A stretch of DNA of 64,000 nt from Candidatus Sulfuricurvum sp. RIFRC-1 (lineage in GTDB: Bacteria > Campylobacterota > Campylobacteria > Campylobacterales > Sulfurimonadaceae), in assembly GCF_000310245.1 (NCBI RefSeq), contig NC_020505.1, positions 1,584,001 to 1,648,000 of the forward strand, read 5' to 3'. Below are positions 6,962 to 14,996 of the stretch, one piece after another; the first letter of the stretch is position 1; each line of letters begins with the position of its first letter. The notes beneath the pieces were generated by a model, which saw only the letters and a list, made by a program, of their open reading frames with translations, was not told the DNA's origin and ran no database searches. The translations under genes and the position numbers were made by a program.

Positions 6962-7126
6962 ATGACAACACTATGCAAACTCAAAAAAAACGAATTGACT
7001 GCCGATTTCAAAAAAATACTCAAAATTGTTAAAAAACCGAAATTTATCTGTGAGAAATGCGCGCGGGTTGCCAAAGATAAAAAATATTTGTGTGCTCCGA
7101 AGAATATAAAAGGGAAAAGCGATTAA
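6962..7126 (+). CDS. small Cys-containing protein (54 aa)
   Basis: A 54-residue basic protein starting at ATG 6962 behind AGGAGA, found by hand. It has C5, a C30xxC33 pair (ICEKCARVAK) and C44 (KYLCAP), a spacing able to bind one zinc or iron. It is Lys-rich with a stretch FKKILKIVKKPKF. It follows desulforubrerythrin and precedes the dinJ-yafQ pair, with repeat DNA before it. I do not recognise the family. The strong ribosome site and clean frame argue that it is real. Confidence 0.65.
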   Translation: MTTLCKLKKNELTADFKKILKIVKKPKFICEKCARVAKDKKYLCAPKNIKGKSD

Positions 7127-7176
7127 ATTGACATTCGCATCCCAAATGGGATACAATTCAATAAAAAGGAGACGCT

Positions 7177-7437
7177 ATGTCAAAAATGCAAACAACCATA
7201 CGGCTCGAAGAAGATGATTATAAACAAGCACGTGAAATATTGGAGTTTGTCGGCATGAGCTACGCGCAAGCGATCAATATGTTTAACCGCATGGTCGTAC
7301 TCAATCACGGACTCCCTTTTGAGGCAAAAATCCCAAACAAAAAGACGATAGCCGCGATGAAAGAAGCCAAAGAGTTAAAAGGGGAGTTTGTAACGCTGAG
7401 TGATCTTGAGAGAGAACATGCAGCTGTTTCGCACTAA
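7177..7437 (+). CDS. dinJ: RelB/DinJ-type antitoxin
   Basis: Antitoxin of 86 residues with the ribbon-helix-helix N-terminus TTIRLEEDDYKQAREILEFVGMSYAQAINMF cut here to its family signature (TTIRLEEDDYKQAREIL, MSYAQAINMF). The acidic C-terminal part would wrap and neutralise the toxin. RHH antitoxins of this family also repress their own operon. Start at 7177 follows AAAGGAG. The toxin gene begins 20 bases before its stop. Confidence 0.9.
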   Translation: MSKMQTTIRLEEDDYKQAREILEFVGMSYAQAINMFNRMVVLNHGLPFEAKIPNKKTIAAMKEAKELKGEFVTLSDLEREHAAVSH

Positions 7438-7684
7438 AACGTTTCTCAAAGAGTATGCCAAAATTAAAATCTCAGATGCCCAGTACGCCAAATATCTGAA
7501 ATTTGTAGCTATGCTACTAGAAGAACGCCCTCTTCCCCCCGAAGCAAAAGATCATCCCCTTATCGGAGACTATGACAGTTTTCGTGAATTTCATATTTCG
7601 GGTGATCTGTTGATTATCTACTGTATCGAAGATGACATTTTGAAGTTGACCCGCATCGGATCACATTCACAGCTATTTAACTGA
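7418..7684 (+). CDS. yafQ: YafQ-type mRNA interferase toxin
   Basis: Toxin of 88 residues in the RelE/ParE fold, YafQ branch. It cleaves mRNA in the ribosome. The family catalytic block is intact: DHPLIGDY, FREFHISGDLLIIY with the His and Asp of YafQ, and IGSHSQLF with the C-terminal His. Start at 7418 (MQLFRTKTF) is chosen over the ATG at 7400 because it matches YafQ N-termini. It overlaps dinJ by 20 bases, the usual coupling. A near-copy of its 3' end lies at 7896-7937. Confidence 0.9.
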   Translation: MQLFRTKTFLKEYAKIKISDAQYAKYLKFVAMLLEERPLPPEAKDHPLIGDYDSFREFHISGDLLIIYCIEDDILKLTRIGSHSQLFN

Positions 7685-7737
7685 TTATAAAAAGGTGAAA
7701 AGGTGTCCGGCACTTTGACACTTTTACGTATTTACCC

Positions 7738-7796
7738 GTTCGCCCTGAGCTTGTCGAAGGGTAAAAACTTCATGGTTCGACTGGCTCACCGCGAAC
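7738..7796. repeat. GTTCGCCCTGAGC dispersed inverted repeat
   Basis: Imperfect 21-bp arms, GTTCGCCCTGAGCTTGTCGA and TTCGACTGGCTCACCGCGAA, around a short centre. A second copy is at 47297-47357. This palindrome is a familiar dispersed element in many bacterial genomes. Confidence 0.65.
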
Positions 7797-7811
7797 AAAA
7801 CACTCTCCGTC

Positions 7812-7832
7812 ATTCCCAACTCGATTGGGAAT
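7812..7832. repeat. hairpin repeat, 8-bp stem
   Basis: ATTCCCAA-CTCGA-TTGGGAAT, perfect stem and pentaloop, preceded by CGTC like the element at 6880. Abuts the left inverted repeat of the HEPN cassette. Confidence 0.55.
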
Positions 7833-7888
7833 CCAGCTCTCTTTTGTTATTTAATCTTAGAAAAGTGAAGATTGAATACACGACCCCT
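7830..7888. repeat. left inverted repeat of HEPN cassette
   Basis: 59 bases that match the reverse complement of 9419-9477 at 56 positions. The pair encloses 1.5 kb holding the yafQ fragment and the HEPN-like gene. Confidence 0.75.
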
Positions 7889-7895
7889 ATCTTGG

Positions 7896-7937
7896 AAGTT
7901 GACCCGCATTGGAAGTCATGCACAACTGTTTAACTAA
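7896..7937 (+). pseudogene. yafQ 3'-end fragment
   Basis: In frame this reads KLTRIGSHAQLFN then stop, against KLTRIGSHSQLFN in the intact toxin: 12 of 13 residues agree, although the DNA differs at several third positions. DNA similarity continues for about 35 bases past the stop. It is the tail of a second, diverged yafQ-like gene rather than a recent copy. Confidence 0.7.
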
Positions 7938-8008
7938 TTTCAAAAAGGGGAAAAGGTATCCTGCACTTTTACGCAAAAGTGAAGATTGAATACATGACCC
8001 TTTAATCT

Positions 8009-9337
8009 TTATCCCCTCTTTCGGAGTCTATACAAAATAACGATAATTGCATTTAAGACATTGGAAATTATGTTTCTTCTTCCATCATCTCCCCAAAAAA
8101 ACTTATCCATATCAATATTATTGTGGGCTAAATAATTTCTTGCATGGTAATACACCATTAGCAGTTTTTCTAAACTTTCATTCTCGTGACATAAAACCTC
8201 AAGTTTTGTGAAAAAATCACTGTTGGCTATGTGTGGTTCAATTAATACATAGTAAGGTTTTAGCAGATGGGAACCTAATGCTAATTTTTTAATACATTTT
8301 TCATAAAAATAGAATTTATCTGCCCCACTACAATCTAATTCATCTCTGATTAATTCTTCAAGACCAAGTACAATACCTTTAATCATAGCCCCCATAACAA
8401 CTTCATTCCGTTTATCAGCATTAAACCTTTTTGTAAGTTCAAGAAAGGAAAAAAGGATATCATCAAACCGTTCATCTTCTCTTAGTATCAGTACAAGTTC
8501 ATCAGTTGAAATCTCATCATTGAATAACGTTTTGATCAATGGTAAAAATAAATTAAAATAGTGTTTGCTCTCTTCAATATAAAGCGGTTTATGCAGGTAT
8601 ACCTCATGTAATGGAGAATAAGTGCCTCTTATTCCACTGGCTACCTTCAAATAAATATCTTTCAAATCGATATTTTGATCCACTAGCAGCCTGATTGCTT
8701 CAATGATGTAGGTTTCAAGATTCCACATCAATTTATATTTTTCATTTTCTTTCAGAGCATAATGCATACTGTATAAAAAGTTCAAAAAAGCAAAGAGGTA
8801 TTCCTGATCAAACTTCGTCACATCCAAAAAATTTGAGAATGGACTATTCAAATGCGTTTTGTATTCCTCCAATTTATCATGATCCTGAAAAGGAATAAAG
8901 TTATGTAAATTTCTAATGACATATCGCTTGTATCGTATCTCACTGATATATTTAAATCCATCAAAATATGCATTGAAGTCATGCTCACTAATAAACGAAG
9001 TATATCGTTTCGTGACAGCTACCCAAAATAACAACCATTCAGGATATAAACGAACAGTATGTGCTTCCTCCACATCGATAAAAACAATCTTTTGTTCAAT
9101 ATAGTCTGCAATTTCTTCAATACTGTATTTATCTTCTACAAAATTACCTCTTTTAACAACAAGAGTATTATTTTTTGCATAGAGAAGATAATTATTGACA
9201 TATTGTTCTATATTGTCATCATATCCATCATTTAGATTATTTAATTTATAGTATTTTTTAAACTCATCTTCTTTAAGAAAGACAATAGTGTCCAAGATTT
9301 TGAACTCTTTATTTAATTCTATTTCAAACAAACTCAT
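8009..9337 (-). CDS. HEPN-like protein, unknown (442 aa)
   Basis: Protein of 442 residues, no family recognised by name. The C-terminus has HARNYLAHNN, with R400-x4-H405, the catalytic pattern of HEPN ribonuclease domains, in a predicted helical region, followed by a hydrophobic helix (VLNAIIVILYRL). The rest is mostly helical and charged, with no signal peptide or membrane segment that looks convincing. Base composition is much richer in A and T than in flanking core genes, and inverted repeats flank it, so it was probably acquired. HEPN proteins of this sort often act in toxin or anti-phage systems, but a lone RxxxxH also occurs in inactive members. Confidence 0.7.
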   Translation of the reverse strand: MSLFEIELNKEFKILDTIVFLKEDEFKKYYKLNNLNDGYDDNIEQYVNNYLLYAKNNTLVVKRGNFVEDKYSIEEIADYIEQKIVFIDVEEAHTVRLYPEWLLFWVAVTKRYTSFISEHDFNAYFDGFKYISEIRYKRYVIRNLHNFIPFQDHDKLEEYKTHLNSPFSNFLDVTKFDQEYLFAFLNFLYSMHYALKENEKYKLMWNLETYIIEAIRLLVDQNIDLKDIYLKVASGIRGTYSPLHEVYLHKPLYIEESKHYFNLFLPLIKTLFNDEISTDELVLILREDERFDDILFSFLELTKRFNADKRNEVVMGAMIKGIVLGLEELIRDELDCSGADKFYFYEKCIKKLALGSHLLKPYYVLIEPHIANSDFFTKLEVLCHENESLEKLLMVYYHARNYLAHNNIDMDKFFWGDDGRRNIISNVLNAIIVILYRLRKRG

Positions 9338-9418
9338 GACACACTCTTCACTTCATTAATACCATGCTGTTTCATCATAAAACCTAGGCATTGTTTTTTT
9401 AGATTATATCCGAGAATG

Positions 9419-9477
9419 AGGGGTCATCTATTCAATCTTCACTTTTCTAAGATTAAATTACAAAAGAGAGCTGGATT
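9419..9477. repeat. right inverted repeat of HEPN cassette
   Basis: Reverse complement of 7830-7888 with three mismatches in 59 bases. Lies 81 bases upstream of the HEPN gene start. Confidence 0.75.
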
Positions 9478-9530
9478 TACCCAAAGGGCACTTCGCCCGA
9501 TCTACCCTAAAGGGCACGTGAAGTTATGTC

Positions 9531-9551
9531 ATCCTGAACTTGATTCAGGAT
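9531..9551. repeat. hairpin repeat, 8-bp stem
   Basis: ATCCTGAA-CTTGA-TTCAGGAT, same plan as 6884-6904, preceded by GTC. The frame at 9416-9631 merely translates this repeat cluster. Confidence 0.55.
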
Positions 9552-9556
9552 CTAAG

Positions 9557-9577
9557 ATTGCGGATCAAGTCCGCAAT
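9557..9577. repeat. hairpin repeat, 8-bp stem
   Basis: ATTGCGGA-TCAAG-TCCGCAAT followed by GACGGAGAG. The loop TCAAG is the complement of CTTGA, so this is the same element in the other orientation. Confidence 0.55.
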
Positions 9578-9609
9578 GACGGAGAGGATCAAGCACGGAA
9601 TGACCAAAT

Positions 9610-10494
9610 CTACTTCTTAAACATCTCATAGCGATATTGGTTCATCGGGGTATCTTCACGGTTTCCCCACTCTTTCATCGATGCATCGTACAATCGGATG
9701 TTTTTATATCCGAGTACGCCACTGAGGACGAAATAGTTGAATGACGTCTCCAACCCTCCGGTACAATAGACAAGTACCTCTTTGTTTTTATCTAAACCGT
9801 ACCCCTCTTTGAAAACACTCTCCAACATCGCTTTAGGTTTAAGAATATACTCTTTATCCACGGAGTAATTCCATGAGTAGCTCATCCCCCCTTTGATATG
9901 ACCGTTACGTTTAACCGTAGGTGTTGGAGTAACCCCTAAGTACATATCAGACGGACGTGCATCGATCATAGGGAGTTTTCCCAGTTTACTTTTGACATAA
10001 CCGATATCGGCAATCTTGCTTTTATCGATCGATGCTTTATATGCCGTCGGTTTGATGATCGGTTCGGCTTGGGTCAATTCGAGTTTACCGTTTTTCCATG
10101 TTTTCAATCCACCATCCAATAATGCAACGTTTTTAATCCCGTGATAGTTGAGTGCCCAATAGATATAACTGGTTTTCAATACATCTTTGGGATCGCTGAT
10201 CGGTGCATAGAGGACGACATCTGTTTTTTCATCGATTCCCAACGCTGAAATCTCTTTTTCGATCTCCGCTACCGGACGGATGGAGAGAAAAGTACCGTTA
10301 TCGAATCGCCATTTTCCAATTGCGGTATGTGCCGCATTGGGAATATGTTCTAAACCGTATACATCCCCTTCCGATACCTCGATAATACGAAGATTACTAT
10401 CGTTTTTATGCTCATTCAGCCATTGCGGAGTTACCAACGGCTCGATGGCCAAAAGTGATACAGCACTCATTAAAATAGCGGTGAATATTTTCAT
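9610..10494 (-). CDS. periplasmic thiosulfate sulfurtransferase (rhodanese)
   Basis: Exported tandem-rhodanese protein of 294 residues. It has a signal peptide (MKIFTAILMSAVSLLAIE), an inactive N-terminal rhodanese domain and a C-terminal domain with the catalytic loop VYCTGGLETS, where the Cys accepts the sulfane sulfur. The domain order is that of SseA-type thiosulfate or 3-mercaptopyruvate sulfurtransferases. A periplasmic location suits a sulfur-oxidising organism, where it could move sulfur between thiosulfate and acceptors such as thiols or cyanide. It stands alone between the accessory island and the divergent TolC operon. Confidence 0.88.
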   Translation of the reverse strand: MKIFTAILMSAVSLLAIEPLVTPQWLNEHKNDSNLRIIEVSEGDVYGLEHIPNAAHTAIGKWRFDNGTFLSIRPVAEIEKEISALGIDEKTDVVLYAPISDPKDVLKTSYIYWALNYHGIKNVALLDGGLKTWKNGKLELTQAEPIIKPTAYKASIDKSKIADIGYVKSKLGKLPMIDARPSDMYLGVTPTPTVKRNGHIKGGMSYSWNYSVDKEYILKPKAMLESVFKEGYGLDKNKEVLVYCTGGLETSFNYFVLSGVLGYKNIRLYDASMKEWGNREDTPMNQYRYEMFKK

Positions 10495-10631
10495 TGTGAT
10501 TCCTTATAACAATTTTGACAATCATAGAGAAGTTTCTCTTAAAGGATAATTTTTTTCCTTTACTAAATTCATTAGCAAATATTTAAACTTTGTTTACTTT
10601 TTTGTTACCGAAAAAGGAATACTATGATGGT

Positions 10632-11840
10632 ATGAAAAAACATTCATTAGTAATGCTCCCATTTTTTCTCTTGGCGAATCTCTGGAGTGGTGATGATATT
10701 CTCCTCTCACCCCAAAAACAAGAGATACTGCGTCAGCAACGCACTCTACTCGAATCCGAACATGAAAAGCTTCGCACGAACTGGATAGCGCCTCTCAATC
10801 TCAATGCCTCCTACAGCTATGACAAAAGTGCACTTGGCGATTATCACAGTGATACCGAAAATCTCTCCGCTTCGATCTCCCAAGATATTTTTCGATCCGG
10901 CGGAATCACCTATCAAATACGTTATGCCGACGCCAAAAAGCAAAGTGCCCAGATAGCGTACCAACAACAAATCGCGATATTGAATCAACAGCTCTTTTTG
11001 GCATTCCTCACCTACCAAAAAAACAGTGTTTTACTGGAACAAAGTCAAAAACGGCTCGATAACAAAGAGATCGAAATCTTTATCAAACGTCAGCTCTACG
11101 ATGCGGGGAAAGTCGATATAACCGAGCTAAACAATGCGTTTATGGAAAAAAGTAGTGAACTAAAAACGATTGCTTCCCTCAAATATGCCCTCAGCGAACA
11201 GCGTTTTGAGATGGCAAAGGTCAGTGATATTTCTCCTGAAAAATTTCAGATCCCTCGATTTGAAGTGATCGATAAAGAGGAGTATTTATCAGGGCAGTTT
11301 GATCTGCAATATGCGCAGGCACAAAGTACAACGCTCAAAAATCTCTATGAGGTAACGGCCACGAATTACCTCCCCAGTGTTGCCCTCAATAGCTCCGTCG
11401 GATACCGTAATTATGACCCCAAAGAACTCAGCGGAGCCTACAGTGGAGATTATTACAGTGCAGGTTTACAGCTCACACTGCCACTCACCTATAATGCCTC
11501 AGCTACAATCCAAGAAGCCCAAGCCACCTATCTCCAAGAAGCAGCCAAAGAGGCCGATAAAAAAAGAGAACTGGGTGCCGAATATGCCCAAGTGATTGAA
11601 AAAATCAAAAATTATGAGGAGTACATCACGATCACGTCTCAAAACCTTATCCTCTACGATGAATTGATCCACGCGCTCCAAGCCGGAGTCAATGCCGGAA
11701 CGAAAACAGGATACGATTTACAAACTCTCAAAAATACCAAGGCAATTGAAGAGTTGGAGATCAAAATCAATGAGATTAATATCCAAATCGAGCTTGCCAA
11801 ACTCCATTTTTCCCTTAATCCTTCGAAGGAACTTTTATGA
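10632..11840 (+). CDS. TolC-family outer-membrane efflux protein
   Basis: Outer-membrane channel protein of 402 residues with a signal peptide (MKKHSLVMLPFFLLANLWS) and two long coiled-coil repeats typical of TolC (LEQSQKRLDNKEIEIFIKR, LYDAGKVDITELNNAF; second half NAGTKTGYDLQTLKNTK). The start at 10632 is taken because it begins the signal peptide; the frame upstream adds unlikely residues. The next three genes overlap in series and encode a MacA-like adaptor and a split MacB, so this is the exit duct of a MacAB-type pump. Confidence 0.88.
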   Translation: MKKHSLVMLPFFLLANLWSGDDILLSPQKQEILRQQRTLLESEHEKLRTNWIAPLNLNASYSYDKSALGDYHSDTENLSASISQDIFRSGGITYQIRYADAKKQSAQIAYQQQIAILNQQLFLAFLTYQKNSVLLEQSQKRLDNKEIEIFIKRQLYDAGKVDITELNNAFMEKSSELKTIASLKYALSEQRFEMAKVSDISPEKFQIPRFEVIDKEEYLSGQFDLQYAQAQSTTLKNLYEVTATNYLPSVALNSSVGYRNYDPKELSGAYSGDYYSAGLQLTLPLTYNASATIQEAQATYLQEAAKEADKKRELGAEYAQVIEKIKNYEEYITITSQNLILYDELIHALQAGVNAGTKTGYDLQTLKNTKAIEELEIKINEINIQIELAKLHFSLNPSKELL

Positions 11841-13057
11841 ACTCTACGACTGACTCGATTGAACAAACCCTCGGACTGAATACTCCAAAACAATCATCCC
11901 TCAAAAAATATCTCCTGATTGGAGGGGCACTAGCCCTTTTAATCGGTGCCGTATGGTTTGGTATAAAAAGTTCTGCATCCTCTAAAACCGTATACATCAC
12001 AACCCCTGTACAAATAAAAGAATTAACCACCACCGTCTCGGCAACGGGGAATCTGGAACCAACCAATACCATCGATGTGGGGATTGAAGTTTCAGGAACC
12101 GTTACTGACGTCCTCGTTGATTATAATGATCGGGTAAAAGTAGGTCAGTTAATGGCCCGTTTAGATACCACAAAACTCTCTTCTAAAGTTACCAGTTCCA
12201 AAGCTGCCCTGCTCCGTTATCAAGCCAATATATCAGCGGCGAAGGCATCTCTAGCGAATGCCAAAAACGAGTTTGAGCGTGTCCACAAAATGTACGCCTC
12301 TACAGGAGGAAACTATCCGTCTAAAAAAGAGGTCGATGAAGCCGACAATGCGCTACTTTCAGCAAAAGCCGGTTTAGATGCCGCAATAGCCCAATCAGCA
12401 CAAGCCCATGCAGAACTTGAAGCCGATGAAGACAATCTTCGTAAAGCCATCATCGTCTCACCAGTAGATGGAATTATTTTGGAGCGAAAAGTGGAACCGG
12501 GACAAACGGTTGTTGCCTCGATGCAAACACCTGTTTTATTTAAAATGGCAAAAAATCTGAGTACTATGAAAGTGATCGTCAGTGTCGATGAAGCCGACAT
12601 CGGTGAGGTCAAAGAGGAGCAAAATGTAACCTTTAGCGTCGATGCCTATCCAAACCACCTGTTTAAAGGTGTCATTACTCAGCTGAGATTGAACTCTCAG
12701 ATGGTTAATGGCGTAGTTACCTACGATGCAGTCGTCGAAGTACCCAATACGGATTTAAAACTCCGCCCGGGTATGACGGCAACGGCACAGATCATCACCG
12801 GCGTTTTACCGAATGTCCTCGTCGTACCTAATGCAGCACTACGTTTCACCCCTCCAAAATCGAAAGAGGAGAAGACAGAATCATCTCAAGAGACGAAAAA
12901 ACAAAACGAAAAATCAGTATGGATACTCAAAGAGAAACAACCCTCGCCACTCAACGTCAAAGTCGGCAAAAGCGACGGCATCTCAACTGCCATCAACTCT
13001 TCACAGCTCAAAGTAGGTGACAGGGTTATCATCGGTCTAAAAGAAAATGGAGAATGA
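11837..13057 (+). CDS. macA: MacA-like periplasmic adaptor
   Basis: Membrane-fusion protein of 406 residues that links the inner-membrane ABC pump to the TolC channel. One N-terminal membrane helix (YLLIGGALALLIGAVWFGI) is followed by a lipoyl half-motif (EVSGTVTDVLVDYNDRVKVG), a helical hairpin, the second half (VDGIILERKVEPGQTV) and a beta-barrel domain. Near residue 345 a Lys/Glu-rich insert (SKEEKTESSQETKKQNEK) interrupts the last domain. It overlaps the TolC gene and the ATPase gene by four bases each. Confidence 0.9.
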   Translation: MNSTTDSIEQTLGLNTPKQSSLKKYLLIGGALALLIGAVWFGIKSSASSKTVYITTPVQIKELTTTVSATGNLEPTNTIDVGIEVSGTVTDVLVDYNDRVKVGQLMARLDTTKLSSKVTSSKAALLRYQANISAAKASLANAKNEFERVHKMYASTGGNYPSKKEVDEADNALLSAKAGLDAAIAQSAQAHAELEADEDNLRKAIIVSPVDGIILERKVEPGQTVVASMQTPVLFKMAKNLSTMKVIVSVDEADIGEVKEEQNVTFSVDAYPNHLFKGVITQLRLNSQMVNGVVTYDAVVEVPNTDLKLRPGMTATAQIITGVLPNVLVVPNAALRFTPPKSKEEKTESSQETKKQNEKSVWILKEKQPSPLNVKVGKSDGISTAINSSQLKVGDRVIIGLKENGE

Positions 13058-13749
13058 CGGTGATCCCTTCTTGCGTCATCAGCTTTAGTGGTGTCACCAA
13101 ATCTTACGGGGAGGGCGAAGCAACCGCCTATGCTCTGCGCGGTGTTGATTTGGAGATTAAAAGCGGTGAATTCGTCGCGATTATGGGACCCAGCGGATCG
13201 GGGAAATCGACGGCGATGAATATCATAGGATGTCTTGATACCCCATCACAGGGACAATATCTTTTTGAGGGAATCGATGTCGGCGGCCTCTCACGCGATC
13301 AACGAGCTCTTCTTCGTCGCAACTACATCGGATTTATCTTTCAAGGGTTCAATCTGCTGGGAAAAACCTCAGCCGTTGAAAACGTCGAACTGCCGCTGCT
13401 CTATCGAGGATTCCCTGCTGATGTTCGCAGAGTAAAAGCCCTTGAAGCCCTTAAAAGTGTCGGGCTAGAACACGTCGCCCACCACACTCCGGGTGAACTC
13501 TCAGGAGGCCAGCAGCAGCGTGTCGCTATCGCCCGCGCGATCGTTACCGATCCGCTCGTCCTCCTCGCCGATGAGCCGACCGGAAATCTTGACACCGCAA
13601 AAAGTATCGAAATCATGGAACTGCTCCGATCGTTTAACCGTGATAAAGGGATTACGATCATTATGGTCACCCATGAAATCGACATGGCAGCCTATTCAGA
13701 GCGGACAATCCATTTTCGTGACGGACTCATCGACAGGGGGACCCGATGA
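13054..13749 (+). CDS. MacB-type ABC transporter ATP-binding protein
   Basis: ATPase of 231 residues in the MacB/LolD class. Walker A is GPSGSGKST, the Q-loop lies in IFQGFNLL, the signature is [14 protein letters not shown] and Walker B is [12 protein letters not shown], followed by the H-loop VTHE. It energises the adjacent FtsX-fold permease; E. coli MacB carries both in a single chain, here they are two genes overlapping by four bases. The start at 13054 appears to be ATG within the adaptor stop. Substrates of MacAB systems include macrolides, peptides and lipopeptides. Confidence 0.93.
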   Translation: MTVIPSCVISFSGVTKSYGEGEATAYALRGVDLEIKSGEFVAIMGPSGSGKSTAMNIIGCLDTPSQGQYLFEGIDVGGLSRDQRALLRRNYIGFIFQGFNLLGKTSAVENVELPLLYRGFPADVRRVKALEALKSVGLEHVAHHTPGELSGGQQQRVAIARAIVTDPLVLLADEPTGNLDTAKSIEIMELLRSFNRDKGITIIMVTHEIDMAAYSERTIHFRDGLIDRGTR

Positions 13750-14957
13750 TCTGGAACGCTTTTATTTTAGCTCTACGTGAAATTCGCCGAAGTGCTATGC
13801 GCTCGATCCTCACCACACTGGGGATCGTTATCGGGGTCGCTTCGGTTATCGCTATGGTGATGCTCGGAGATGCCACCACCGCCTATGTCTCCAACAGCAT
13901 CTCCAAACTGGGAACCAACATGCTGATCCTCCGTCCGGGTCAGGATCGCCGAGGTCCCAGAAGCGAGGATACTACCGCCAAACGTTTTAACCACGATGAT
14001 CTCCAAGCGATTCATCGTGAGATTACCGATATCCGAGGAGCCGCACCGATAGGCTCCAAAGGGGTTCAAGCCGTCTATGGCAATCAAAACTACTCCACTA
14101 CAATCGATGGGAGCGATAACGACTATTTCACCGTTAAAGACTGGGTATTCGAATCGGGGCGGATATTTGCCCCCGCAGAGCTGCAAGGGGGAAAAGCAGT
14201 TTGTGTCATCGGTGAAAGTGTCCGTAAAGAGCTTTTCGGGGATCAAGATCCCATCGGCGCTTCCATACGACTGGGAACCTTCTCCGCGCAAGTAATCGGG
14301 TTACTCAAACCTAAAGGGGCTTCGATGTTCGGGATGGATCAAGACGATATCATCATTGTCCCGATCCGTCTGCTACAGCGACGGGTGAGCGGTAATCAAG
14401 AAATCTCAATGATTCTCGTCTCGGCATCATCTCCAGCCGTAATCGAAAATGTCAAAGCCTCCCTCACCGCCCTTTTCCAAGAGCGCCGTCGTATCAAGCT
14501 GGGCGAGGAAAATGATTTCAGTGTCCGTGATATGCGAGAAATGGTACAGACCCTCACCTCTACCACTAAAATGCTCACCCTCCTCCTTGGTGCGGTTGCT
14601 ACCATCAGCCTCCTCGTCGGGGGGATCGGAATTATGAACATTATGCTCGTCTCCGTCACAGAGCGTACTCGTGAGATCGGAATACGGCTCGCCATCGGGG
14701 CATTGGAGAGGGAAGTATTACTCCAGTTTTTGGTCGAAGCCATCGTCCTCTCATCTTTGGGCGGTGTGATCGGTGTTATCTTGGGGATTGGTTTTGGGGT
14801 GGGGATCAGTATCTTTTTCGATCTGCCACTGGTCTTTAATACTTCGATCGTTATTATCGCTTTTTTATTTTCTACCCTCGTCGGGGTCGTATTTGGTTAT
14901 TTTCCCGCTCGAAAAGCGGCACGGCTCAACCCCATCGACGCTTTACGATATGAGTAA
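13746..14957 (+). CDS. MacB-type ABC permease (FtsX fold)
   Basis: Permease of 403 residues: one N-terminal membrane helix (STLGIVIGVASVIAMVMLG region), a large periplasmic MacB-PCD domain (about 45-270) and three C-terminal helices carrying the FtsX domain (LLLGAVATISLLVGGIGIMN, TEREIGIRLAIGA-type loop). It works as a mechanotransmission pump with the ATPase, adaptor and TolC protein of the same operon. The operon ends here or with the next small gene, which follows after 39 bases. Confidence 0.92.
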   Translation: MIWNAFILALREIRRSAMRSILTTLGIVIGVASVIAMVMLGDATTAYVSNSISKLGTNMLILRPGQDRRGPRSEDTTAKRFNHDDLQAIHREITDIRGAAPIGSKGVQAVYGNQNYSTTIDGSDNDYFTVKDWVFESGRIFAPAELQGGKAVCVIGESVRKELFGDQDPIGASIRLGTFSAQVIGLLKPKGASMFGMDQDDIIIVPIRLLQRRVSGNQEISMILVSASSPAVIENVKASLTALFQERRRIKLGEENDFSVRDMREMVQTLTSTTKMLTLLLGAVATISLLVGGIGIMNIMLVSVTERTREIGIRLAIGALEREVLLQFLVEAIVLSSLGGVIGVILGIGFGVGISIFFDLPLVFNTSIVIIAFLFSTLVGVVFGYFPARKAARLNPIDALRYE

Positions 14958-14996
14958 TGTGCCGATATTATTTACAACAGTCCAAAAGGAGCTACT

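Larger units (their letters stand above)
7685..8008. other. repeat-filled intergenic region
   Basis: About 320 bases without an intact gene. They hold the second yafQ 3' end, two palindromic repeats, the left inverted repeat of the HEPN cassette and a direct copy of its inner part (AAAAGTGAAGATTGAATACA at 7861 and, with identical first 20 bases, at 7975). The reading frame at 7703-7933 only translates these repeats. Confidence 0.6.

Noticed and set aside
7738-7796. Palindromes as insertion sequence ends or a CRISPR array
   Set aside because: No transposase or cas gene is present and the copies are not evenly spaced with unique spacers.
7703-7933. 76-codon frame between yafQ and the HEPN gene
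   Set aside because: It runs through two palindromic repeats and the yafQ fragment in another frame and has no ribosome site.
9416-9631. 71-codon frame upstream of the HEPN gene
   Set aside because: It translates the right inverted repeat and two hairpins.
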